A DNA stretch of 64,000 nucleotides, from assembly GCA_037576195.1 (NCBI GenBank), contig CM075102.1, forward strand, positions 45,690,745 to 45,754,744. Reading direction: 5' to 3'. The position numbers and the translations under genes were made by a program. The notes beneath the pieces were generated by a model. The model saw only the letters and a list, made by a program, of their open reading frames with translations. It made no database searches and was not told the origin of the DNA. The DNA comes from Phytoseiulus persimilis. Lineage: Eukaryota; Arthropoda; Arachnida; Mesostigmata; Phytoseiidae. Of this stretch, positions 51,834 through 61,800 are shown in pieces; position 1 is the stretch's first letter; each line of letters opens with the position of its first letter.

Positions 51834-54807
51834 TCATTTCTTCGTTTTCTTCGATTTCGCCGCCGAATTGTTTGTCTCGACCGGCTTGCCGGTGAGAGAA
51901 GCCAACTTTGCCTTGAGATCGAGAAGGATCTTGACTTCTTCAGCTATTTGCGCCTTGTCCGCTTTCGCTTGCTTCAGTTCTCGAACCTTTTCTCCTTGGG
52001 TACTGACCAACTTCTCGAGCTCTTCCACCGTCTGCCCCGTACCGACATCCTTACCCGACTTGGCATTGCTTACTGAATTGGAACTCTGTGCAAGAGCCAG
52101 TTGCGCCTTTAGATCTTTGAGTATAGCCACCTGTTGATGGATATCAAATCATGTTATGACGATACCTCGATCCGTGTCATGCATCCAATTCGCTCAAAAT
52201 TTTGAACCTCCTCCAGTCACTCAGATTCACACTATTTGAATAACATGCTTTATCCATCAGTGATTGACTTCAAGTTTCGATGTCGGATTCTCGGTTACTT
52301 GCGACCCTTACCTCTCGTTCAATGATCGCTTTGTCGGCCCTGGCAGCTTTCAGAGATCGCACCTTGTTTCCCTGTTCATCGATTTTGGCTTGAATCTCTC
52401 CCGGAGTTCCTTTGACTTGGACAGTTTTTCGCGCCGGTTCTCCGGCGAATCTCTTCCGAAGCTCATCGATCTGTTCTTTCTCGATCCTCTTGAATAGAGG
52501 CTGGGGTTGGTTGAGAGAATGGTCGCCATCGATCAGCGGCCGGAACTCTTTCTCGAGAACAAATTTTCCAATGTTCAGCTGCCTTCGGAGTTCAGCCGCC
52601 GCTTTAGGCATGAACGGCTCCAGACATCCCGCGATGAGAGCACAGATTTGAACTGCGACGAAAATAATCGCTCTACCTTTGCGAATCGTATCTTCGCGCC
52701 TCAATGTCTCCCAGGGTCTTGTTGCTTGGATGTATTGATTGCCCGTCTTCGAGATCAGGAGGAGACATCGGAGAGCGTCCCGCATACGCAAACACTCGAA
52801 ATTTTCCAAGAACTCCTGATATTGGTGAGCGACTTGAGCTATGATAATTTCGTCGATTTCATCCAAATCCTCTTTATCCGCCATAGGTACACGGGTATTG
52901 AAATGCGTCCAGGAGAATGACAGGCATCGGTAGACGAAGTTGCCCAGATTGTTGAGGAGTTCCGAGTTGTTTTTCGTTTGGAGGTCAGTCCAGCTGAAGG
53001 ACGTATCCTGGGTTTCGGGCCTCATGTACATCATGTAGAACCTCCACACGTCCGAGGGAATCCCCGTCTCTTCTGCGTGCGTTCCGAAAACCCCAACACC
53101 TCGCGACTTGGAGAACTTCTCATCCTCGTAGTTCAGATACTCGGTGGCTATGACGTGGTTCACTTTCGTGAATTTCTCCCCGCTACCAATCTGGCACATG
53201 GGGAAAACGATCGAGTGGAAAGGCACGTTGTCTTTGCCCATGAATTGGAAGAGCTCAACGTTTTCGGGGTTCCTCCACCACTGTTCCCACTGATCAGTGT
53301 AAGTCGCTGTGATGGATACGTAGCCTGCGCATGCGTCGAACCACACATAGAAGACTTTGGATTCATAGCCCGCGAGAGGAACGGGCACCCCCCATTTCAG
53401 ATCGCGGGTGATGCATCGAGGTTTCAAGCCGTCTCTCAGCCAGGCGTTCGTGATAACTTGAGCCGACTGAGTCCACTTCCCGGTTTTCGCCGACTCCGTC
53501 TGCCACTCACGAAACTGGTCATTCAGTTTCGGCATGTCCAGGAACAAATGTTTCGATGTCTTCCTTGTCGGCGAATTCTTGCACATCTTACACCTTGGAT
53601 TCCGTAGCTCGACAGCGTTGATCAGTTTTGAGCAGTTATCGCACTGATCGCCTCGAGCGTCCTCGTACGCGCAGAACGGACAGGTTCCCTCGACGAAGCG
53701 ATCCGCTAGGAATCGTGGACACGAGCCGCAGTATAGTTGGTCAACGGTATCTTCGCGGAAGTATCCGTTCTTGTGAAGTTTCTTGAAGAGGTTTTGAACA
53801 ATTTCTGTCTGCTCTGTCGTGGAGGTGCGACCGAAGACGTCGAAATCGATGTCGAACCATTTGTAGACATGATTGTGCAAGGCGTTGAACTGGTCACAAA
53901 GTTCTCGAGGCGAGCACTTCATCTCCAGAGCCTTGGTCTCTGTCGCCGTTCCGTACTCGTCGGTCCCACCGACGTAGAGGCTGTTATAATCCCTCATGCG
54001 GCAGTACCTGTTGAACACATCAGCACTGAGCACGCTGCCGACGATGTTACCGAGGTGGGGAACGTTGTTAACATAGGGTAGCGCTGCGGTGATCAGGACG
54101 TTCCGTCGATCCGCGCTCGGGAGAATTGGTTTCTGAGACTCGTGAACGGGTACGCCTCGGGGCGCCGTTTGCCAGAGCCGGATCAAGTCGTTGTAACTTC
54201 GGGAGCCCGGCATGTATCTGTGCTCGTCCCGAGTCTGGACATGGTTGGAATTGGTGGGTTTACTCGTCGAACGGTCAACTGCTGCGAATCGTTCCAAGGA
54301 TTTGTCGTCCAAGTACAGGCCCATCAAGCAGTCGGGCGAACAGTTCTCAGGAAGGATGTGTTTGTAGTCTCGCGCGAAATCTTCGTAATTCGATGGGAAG
54401 AAATCACACTTGAAGTCTTTCTTCGTTTTCAGGTAGCTCAGAGCGGAGCAAACCACCAGGTATCCTAAGGAGTTTGTCACTGGTACCTCATTGAAACACG
54501 GCCGGAACTCCGTCTTCTTACCGAGGAGCACTCCGGCCACAAAAGGTCGTAATACGCAGTTCTCGTACGCCAACCACTTTGCATCGTCCGCAGACACCGC
54601 CCTCCCCGCCTTACGCCAGATGTATCGGCAAATGGAGTTCGATGAGAAAAGTTCTGTTCCATCGGCGAGTCGAAACTTAGGGTAGGATCTGACGTAGTGA
54701 CCCCCTTCGCACTCGACGTACGAAATCGGAATATTCGCCTTCGTTGACTCTGCGACAGCCCGGATTTTGCACAGGTGTACGTTGTCTTTGGAAATACTGA
54801 GCGCCAT
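51834..54807 (-). CDS. MARS1: Methionyl-tRNA synthetase, cytosolic (930 aa, two exons)
   Basis: Charges tRNA-Met with methionine in the cytosol. Exons: 54807-52312 (832 codons, phase 0, donor GAG|GTAAGG) and 52130-51834 (acceptor ...CAACAG|GTGGCT); the intron is 181 nt. A glutathione-transferase-like N-terminal domain (about 1-180) precedes the Rossmann catalytic core. That core has the HIGH-type motif VPHLGN (249-254) and KFSKS (564-568). Between them lies a zinc-knuckle insert with Cys pairs 360/363, 376/379, 389/392 and 406/409, then the long invariant ITRDLKWG block (467-473). The anticodon-binding helices run from about 600 to 760. The C-terminus carries two WHEP helical hairpins (about 801-848 and 864-912) and a Lys-rich tail. 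Exon 1 ends inside the first WHEP. Human MARS1 is 900 aa with one WHEP. Met1 is chosen because it starts the GST-like domain directly. The gene is divergent from DDX47, 347 bp away. Confidence 0.97.
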
Positions 54808-55154
54808 GCCTTAGCCTGTCGACCGTACTCCAGTCTTCAAATCAGGCAACTGAAAAGCACACAAGCGAGGATGAGGCCAGCCGTTTCCGAGATTTAGTGG
54901 AGAAGCTCAATGGGTACGTCATCGCCACGCGCCCGGCTCCCTGTCGGATCCGAGCGCTCAACGACGGATGATTTCGAAGCGAATGATTCAAGTCTCCTAT
55001 CTGACTTCTGCCCCTCACGACTTTCCGCGACATCCTCCGGTGGGTTCAGAAGTTCAGATCTGCGGACCTGCCGATGCTAGCGCGGGGCCGCACTTCCCAA
55101 ATCAGCGGAGCCTGTGAGAGGAGAGGGAGTTAGTTAGTGAAACGCTCGTTCGAC
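54808..55154. promoter_or_regulatory. Divergent promoter region of MetRS (minus) and DDX47 (plus)
   Basis: Only 347 bp separate the two start codons, so both promoters and both 5' untranslated regions must lie here. TACGTCA (54916-54922), a cyclic-AMP-response-element-like site, lies near one third of the interval. I see no TATA box, as expected for housekeeping genes. A shared bidirectional promoter is inferred from the spacing. Confidence 0.65.
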
Positions 55155-57295
55155 ATGGCGACGTCCAGTGAAGACGAGGAACGTTCTGAGAATGAAATTA
55201 CTGACTCAAAAGATGAGAAGGCTGACGTTGAAGACGAAACGACAACGTTCAAAGACTTGGTGAGTATTATACGTTATCAGAGTCGCGACATCGTGGCTCC
55301 TCAGAGTTGCTTGCTGCGCTCTTCGAGACCATAACAAACACACGTGCTTCTCTGGAACCTTCACTCGAGGAAGAATTCTCATTCTCGAGCTCGCCGCTTC
55401 CGGATTGGCAGCAAGCAGTTCCGAGCGCTGAGTCGCTTGTGATTATATTCATAATGACTGCGCAAGAGGATAGCTCGTTCCCCCTTATTTTGTCTTGTCC
55501 GCCTGAACTCGTTGAGGCGGTGTGAACGACATTGCCGGAGCTGTGGCACTGTGATCGGAAGAGAACTTCCACCACATAAACGAGTTGAGGATTGATAAGA
55601 GAAGAGTCTCATTCTATTAAGACAAGTGGAGTCATTTCTCATTCTGGGTGGCGCGACCAAGTGAAGTTAACGTGTAGTGTTGTTGTGCTTTCTGGAGGCA
55701 TTGTCCTGATTCCGTGTCTCTCCTCGCAATAAGCTAAACTCTTTCGTGTGCGTGATCACAGGGAATCGTCGATGTCTTGTGCGAAGCTTGCGAGGCGCTC
55801 AAATGGAGAACGCCTTCGAAAATTCAGAAGGAGGCAATCCCAGTTGCCCTCCAGGGACGCGACATAATCGGTCTCGCCGAAACGGGCTCAGGGAAGACGG
55901 CCGCTTTTGCGCTACCGATCCTGCAAGCGCTCCTTGAAAACCCATCTCGACTTTTCGCGTTGATCCTCACTCCGACCAGGGAGTTAGCTTTCCAGATATC
56001 AGAGCAATTTGAAGCTCTTGGATCGACAATCGGCATAAAGAGCGGTGAGTTTAAAAATCGGAATTTCAGTGTAGAATTCCCCCGTGGCGTAGAATCATCT
56101 GGCGCGGTGTCGGATCAAATCTTTCTTGTCCCACGGGAGAGTCGGCTCAGAATCGAACTAAAATGTTTCCCTCATTCCAGCTGTGATCGTTGGCGGCATA
56201 GACATGATGACTCAGGCGATGATGCTTGCGAAGAAACCACATGTGATCATCGGTGAGTGGGCCCAAGAGGAGTCAACTTCTGCTCGCAGGTATCGTCCGG
56301 ACGATGTAGAAATCTATTCTCTTCGAACAACTCCGGCGCTGAACCAATCCTTCTGATTTTCAGCGACACCTGGTCGGCTCATCGACCACCTCGAAAATAC
56401 CAAAGGATTCAGCTTGAAGAATCTCAAGTACCTCGTGATGGACGAGGCGGACAGAATATTGAACATGGATTTCGAAGAAGAGGTTGACAAGATCCTAAAA
56501 GTGATTCCGCGAGAAAATCGAAAAACCTACTTGTACTCCGCCACCATGACGAAAAAAGTTGCGAAGCTGCAGCGGGCCTCCCTCACCGACCCCGTTCGCG
56601 TTGAAGTGAGCTCGAAATACCAGACCGTTGAGAAACTTCAACAATTCTACCTCTTCATACCTGCGAAGTACAAGGAGGTGTATCTTGTGCACCTGCTCCA
56701 GGATTTGGCGGGCCAGAGCTTCATCGTGTTCTGCGCGACCTGTAACTCGACCCAGAGACTGGCTCTCATGCTCAGGAATCTCGGCTTCACCGCCATCCCG
56801 CTCCACGGGCAAATGTCGCAGGCAAAGCGTCTTGGAGCGCTGCAGAAGTTCAAGGGGCAAGCTCGAAATATACTGCTCGCCACGGACGTCGCGGCGCGAG
56901 GTCTCGACATTCCCCACGTCGACGTCGTTATAAACTTTGACATCCCCACACATTCCAAGGACTACATACACAGAGTCGGCCGAACGGCGCGAGCTGGAAG
57001 ATCAGGGAAAGCGGTGACTTTTGTGAGTCAATACGACGTCGAACTCTATCAACGCATCGAGCATCTTATCGGGAAACAGCTTCCGAAGTACGACGTGCTC
57101 GAGCGAGAAGTTCTCGTGCTCGAAGAACGGGTGCAAGAGGCACAGAGGTTTGCAAGACAAGAGATGAGAGAGCTCGATGACAAACGCAAGGACTCAAAGA
57201 AGAGGAAGCGTGGAGGGAACGATGACGATGGTAGAGATGCCGAGAACGCCTCTGGCATCAAGAATAGGATGAAGAAAACGAAGGGTAGAAGTTGA
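55155..57295 (+). CDS. DDX47: DEAD-box RNA helicase DDX47 / yeast Rrp3 orthologue (463 aa, four exons)
   Basis: ATP-dependent nucleolar helicase of the Rrp3/DDX47 group, needed for pre-rRNA processing toward 18S rRNA. Exons: 55155-55259, 55762-56044, 56181-56252 and 56364-57295. All junctions are GT-AG and the phases (0, 1, 1) match. After a 35-residue acidic N-terminus come the Q motif (FKDLG, start of exon 2), motif I AETGSGKT (74-81) and Ia PTREL (106-110). These are followed by TPGR (155-158), DEAD (180-183), SAT (212-214), the [12 protein letters not shown] block and [10 protein letters not shown]. The Lys/Arg-rich tail is a likely nucleolar signal. Human DDX47 has 455 residues and aligns throughout by recall. 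The start is ATG 55155; the upstream in-frame GTG at 55137 is not a plausible eukaryotic start. Nothing is missing from the catalytic core. Confidence 0.97.
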
Positions 57296-57362
57296 ATCCA
57301 TATTCGTTGCATCGGGTTTGTTGTCCCCCAGAGCTCCCACTCGCCCTTGACAGTGTCACTTG

Positions 57363-57368
57363 AATAAA
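57363..57368 (+). terminator. Poly(A) signal AATAAA of DDX47
   Basis: AATAAA 67 nt after the DDX47 stop codon. A GT-rich stretch follows. It is the first hexamer after the stop. Confidence 0.75.
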
Positions 57369-58547
57369 ACAGAGTGAGAGTATCCCTCTCGAGGGGTGAA
57401 ACACAGGAATGTCTGTCCTAAACCTTTCGCTCCTGCTCTCATTATGGCCGCTGGCGTGGGCGATATTTTAATGGAACTCCTCAAACGGGTCCATCCCGAC
57501 TTCCACGTGTTGACGAATCGCTAGAGGATCGACGGTCCGCTAATATAGGAGTCGTGTGGAGGCGATTGCAAGCTCAACGTTGCAGAGCTCGGAGAAAATT
57601 TATCGTCATCCCTGTGGGATACCGAGGTGCTGGGCATAGAACCTTATCCCGGGGAGGACGAGGTAGTTCCCAGCGAAATCATCCACAAGTCCTGTGGAGA
57701 TACGAGCAAGAGAAAGCCGTATATATCTTTGATGTACCATTCGAGCCGAGCTCGGGCATCGAGAAATGTAGGACGAGACATTGAGAAGGATGTTTCTCAT
57801 CTTCTTTGGAGCAGTGTCAGACGGCCGGAGCGCGTCCCTCCCCGACATGATCTTGTCTGTCTCGAGGGGACGGACACTATTGTATGCATGATTCTGTTCT
57901 TGCTAGAGCGATGCGGCCCGAGCGTACGTTTGACGAACGTCTCCTCCCAGCTCCTTTCGCTCCATGAGGTTGGATCTATTCAGGTGCCGCCGAATCACAG
58001 AGACTCAACAACATCATTCCAAGTTGGAACAGGATTACCGCCGTTATCAATGACAGAGTGTGTGGGTTCGCGATGCTGTGGAGCGCCACGGGGCATTGCC
58101 GCGTTCTCTCTCTTTTGTTATGGCAGAATGATTCCCCTCCATTCCGGAGTACGGAACGTGGTTGACAAACTTCGCTCAATCGGTTCACTCTCCAGAACTG
58201 AACAACCTCCGTCCTCGTGTCATTATTTTTAAGGCCGTTGGTTTCGCCGTACTCCTGGAGCCTGATGAGAGCTCTCTGAAGATAGCAGAGGCTGTTCGAG
58301 TACATAGCCCTACCATAGATGCCGTACCAGAAGCTGACCTGGAGTCGACACGGGCGATATAGAGAGTCGACCGGACCGTCGCTGCTGAGTAGGTTGCTCC
58401 CTGAAGCTTGGCAGCGTCCTTCCATTGATGCTTATCAGAACAGATGTGGTGCCCTCTTCTTCTGCTCTACCTTCGATGAGGCAATGGATGGATCCATATC
58501 GATGAAGGCGTGTTCGTTGAATGATGGCTCCAAGTCTGGGAGGACGA
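57369..58547. other. Region between convergent DDX47 and ZFYVE26 3' ends
   Basis: About 1.2 kb without an intact gene. The right part holds a decayed reverse-transcriptase fragment (separate entry). The left part (57369 to about 58150) contains no family-like reading frame that I can recognise, though it may be further decayed sequence of the same element. Confidence 0.5.
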
Positions 58548-58620
58548 TTTATTCTTCTCGCAACCGAACACGCGGCTCTTCCCCATTCCAAGACTACGAG
58601 TGTCAAACATTGGCACAAGT
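58150..58620 (-). mobile_element. Decayed non-LTR (LINE-type) retrotransposon, reverse-transcriptase fragment
   Basis: On the minus strand, about 58290-58180 reads LQRALIRLQEYGETNGLK followed by TEVVQFWR. This resembles the segment after the catalytic YADD of non-LTR reverse transcriptases (an LQ-x-AL-x-x-L-x-x-W/Y-x-x-x-x-GL-x-x-N-x-x-KTEVV-x-F pattern). Upstream, in another frame (about 58470-58420), a LISINGRTLPSFRE stretch resembles the segment before the PQGSVLSP turn. The two parts are in different frames, and the catalytic Asp pair is not readable, so frameshifts have broken it. Edges are unknown. It sits in the 3' untranslated or intergenic DNA between two convergent genes, where an insertion is tolerated. 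Confidence is moderate because it rests on pattern resemblance. Confidence 0.48.
58548..58553 (-). terminator. Candidate poly(A) signal AATAAA of ZFYVE26
   Basis: TTTATT on the plus strand (AATAAA on minus), 325 nt after the ZFYVE26 stop codon. It is the first exact hexamer I found. If used, the 3' untranslated region would include the edge of the retrotransposon fragment. Confidence 0.45.
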
Positions 58621-58877
58621 CAGGGTGAACCTCCTAGTAAGCTTCCAGGAGAATTGTTGCTCATTGCTCTCGAAACGAACGATACAAACGGTCACTTTCT
58701 CCGCCACGAATTAAATATGGATTCTATTATCACGATTCGCATCCTCTACTGTCCGATTTCGACCAGAATATAGGTTGCTCTCTGAATCCGACACATTAGT
58801 TGGACTTCTAATGGGAACAGCTCATGTTGTGACGACGATGGTTGCAGCTTCATGCTTCGTCGCACCGCAGAGGGATT

Positions 58878-61800
58878 TCATGGATCATTCTTGCCTTGGA
58901 GCCATTTGTCACACATTTTGTACACACTAGGTTGATTGAGCTTCGTGGCTTGCTCTCGTATCTTTCTGACCGCTTCAACTTGACCGAAGCGTACTGCTAA
59001 CATGTAGGCTGAGCGTAGGCGGCCAGACTCCGTATACGCGACGATCTGAAAGAAGTCAAGGATGGGTCGAGCTTGTGATGGCTGTTTGCCTGTGCAATAG
59101 CCAAAAAAAAACGAATAGTGAGCACTCGGAGGAATATCCTGGTTGATCTTCATCACATACCTTGTTCATATCATCCACCACGAGCTTCAGCAAGGAGTCG
59201 ATCGTGAAATTCATCTTGTCAGGATCGCTCGGACCCTTGCTGGACAGATCGGAGATAACCGAGATGATGACTTTGTCCATATCGTAACGGTTACTCTTGT
59301 AGCTGAATTTCGAAGAGAACCGAACATGAGAACTTCCGACCACAGAACTATCGACGAGACTTCTTCGTTCGATTCGAACTCGTGACGTACCCTGATTGTT
59401 GGACACACTTGCTGAGACGCTGGATTTCCTCGATATTAGTGTCCTGGCCTTCCCTGGAGAGATAGGCAACGACTTGTCGCAGCACCTCCATTCCGTCGAG
59501 CTGACATTCTTGTACCACACGCAGGCAGAGTCCGAAACCTTCCCCAACGTTCGCACCGTTCAGAAGGATCTGAAAATTTTCATCAATTCAGTCCGATGGG
59601 TTCCTCTTTTCAATGGATTTCCCGATCAGGAGTATTCAGCCGGTTGGCCAACTCACCATCGCAGCCAGATCATGTTTCTCCTGGGAATTTCTCGAGAACA
59701 ACGTCGGTGTCTGATTCGCGTTCTCACTCGAGTTGATCAAGCGCCCCTCCTGAGCTTCTTCCCTCCGCGCAAGGAATTTGACAACGTCTATTTGGAGAGC
59801 CACCGTGCTCAGGTGTCTTGAAGAGATTAGAGGTGTGTCAGGTTCGATCCATTTGTCATTCCTGATACGTTATGACACTCGGACCCCCGAGGTCGCAGCA
59901 CAAACATGCGAGCCTTATTCTCTCACCGGTTGATTTCCTTGATTGGCATTGCCAAGTGAGTCGGCCTGGACTGTTGGCCCGAAATGCTCATCGAGAGGAA
60001 CTTCTCGAGGTGTTTCTTCGCTTCAGCGAGATAGCTTAGTTTGTCCGTCGAGATTTCGCGCATGGAGAGGGCGGCGATCTCCCTTTCGAAGAAGTTGATC
60101 GAAGTCATAGCGGCGCGCACCCAGTCGCCCATGAAAATTTGTATCCTGCAATTAGATGAAATCCCCGATGAGGTTCACGATGATACATCGCTACGAATGA
60201 CACATGTTTCCGAAGTCCCATTCGACTGTTGCACGGAGAGCAAGCGAAGCTGGCCTGGAAACTCACCTGTACAGAGTATTCGGGAAATTTCTTTTGTCTA
60301 GATATCTACATAGTGAAAGAAGGTAGGTGCTGAACGGCGTCAATTGCTGATCGTACGCCCGGATCTCGTCCAGCAACGTGTCGAAACGCCCTGAACGCAG
60401 ACATGGCATGAAAATCTGCTCGATGAAAACATCATTATCACATCTGCGAGAGAGAGACAAAGGAATCCGTTAGAAACAGATCATGTGACGAGGACGAAGA
60501 AATCGCAGGGCTTGAAGAAACTCGTCCAAATGCCAACCTCCGACCAACACAGTAGTCCAGCGCTCTCGTGATCTGTCCTTTGCGGATCAGACAGGCGACA
60601 ATCGTGGAATGTGAAGCGAAATTTTCCAGGTAGAACCAACATTCAGCAGCGATTGAGACCTCCTGGTCCACGCTGCCGGACACCAAATACTGGGCCCCCT
60701 CTGAAAGAGGAGAATCGAGTGTATTCCTGTGTTCAATAGCCAGGATGACGATCTCTTCTAGAGAGCCAGGGGAACTGAAAGCCGAATGAAGTGATCACCT
60801 ACTCTCTTTTATGTTCTTGAGGTTCGCGAGAGCGCAGAATACAGCGGCGCTTTTGGTTATTCCGACATAGGTAGAGTTCTGGAGGATATTCAGGATATCC
60901 TTGAGGATCGGGCTTTCTGCTTTCGCGTTGTTCAGGTCTTGCGGCTTCTTCAGGCAATAGACGAGCTTTTCCCTCGCTGCGACCCAGTCTCCGGCCTGCG
61001 CGAAAAGGTCATGGAAAACATGAGTTTGTCTGCAGGAAACTCGGAAGCCATGGCATGAGATCTGGGGAGAAATGAACTCACCTTGAGCAAGGATAAGCCC
61101 CAAGCCGCGAGGACGACATTGTTCTCCAGGTTGCACTTGGAGGAGATCTCGACGGCAAGCTGGAACCGCTCCGCCTCAACGAGCCTATCCCTGAGTTTCC
61201 GATGAACGTTGATCCAATCGTTGATTTCTGTGTTTTTTTGCGTGAGCATTTCTCTAGAAAAATCGGCACATGCTTCAGCATCGCACAAGAGGGACCTGGG
61301 ACGGATTCTCTTGAAGCCAACAGACAAAAATTCCATTCGACGTCGCAAACTCTCACTTCGGAATGAGGTCTTGGCAGTTATCCTTCACGAGGAGTTTGAG
61401 AAGATCAAGCGTTTGCAAGTAAGAGTCGCACCACTCGAGAGAGTCCTGCTTGCTCTTTTGCAGAAGATTGAATCTGGCCTTGATCAGCAGTGTCTGCAGC
61501 ATTGCGATGACAAGACCATAATCTATCTCGGAGGGAAACACCAGGAGTGCCACCAGGCGGTCGCAAAGTGATAAGATGAATTCAGCCGCTTTCTGCGGAT
61601 TCGAATGACGATCCAGTATGGACAAGCACAAGCTGACGCTCGGGGCTCTCTCATACCAGAACACTCGTCTGGTATTTTCGTTGAACTCCCGATTCTCTGC
61701 ATTCGTCGGCGCTTTCAAACGCCAGGTCGTTTCCACTTTGACCGGGGACACTTTCTTCGAGAGGGAATTCGGGGTGAAGTGCTCAACAGCCTCCGTGGCC

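Noticed and set aside
54842..54970. Plus-strand acidic frame (42 codons) after an AG in the MetRS-DDX47 interval
   Set aside because: It has no ATG and no donor, and DDX47 already has a complete N-terminus. Probably chance.
59838..59850. GGTTCGATCC on the plus strand
   Set aside because: No T-stem partner follows, and it lies in a ZFYVE26 intron.
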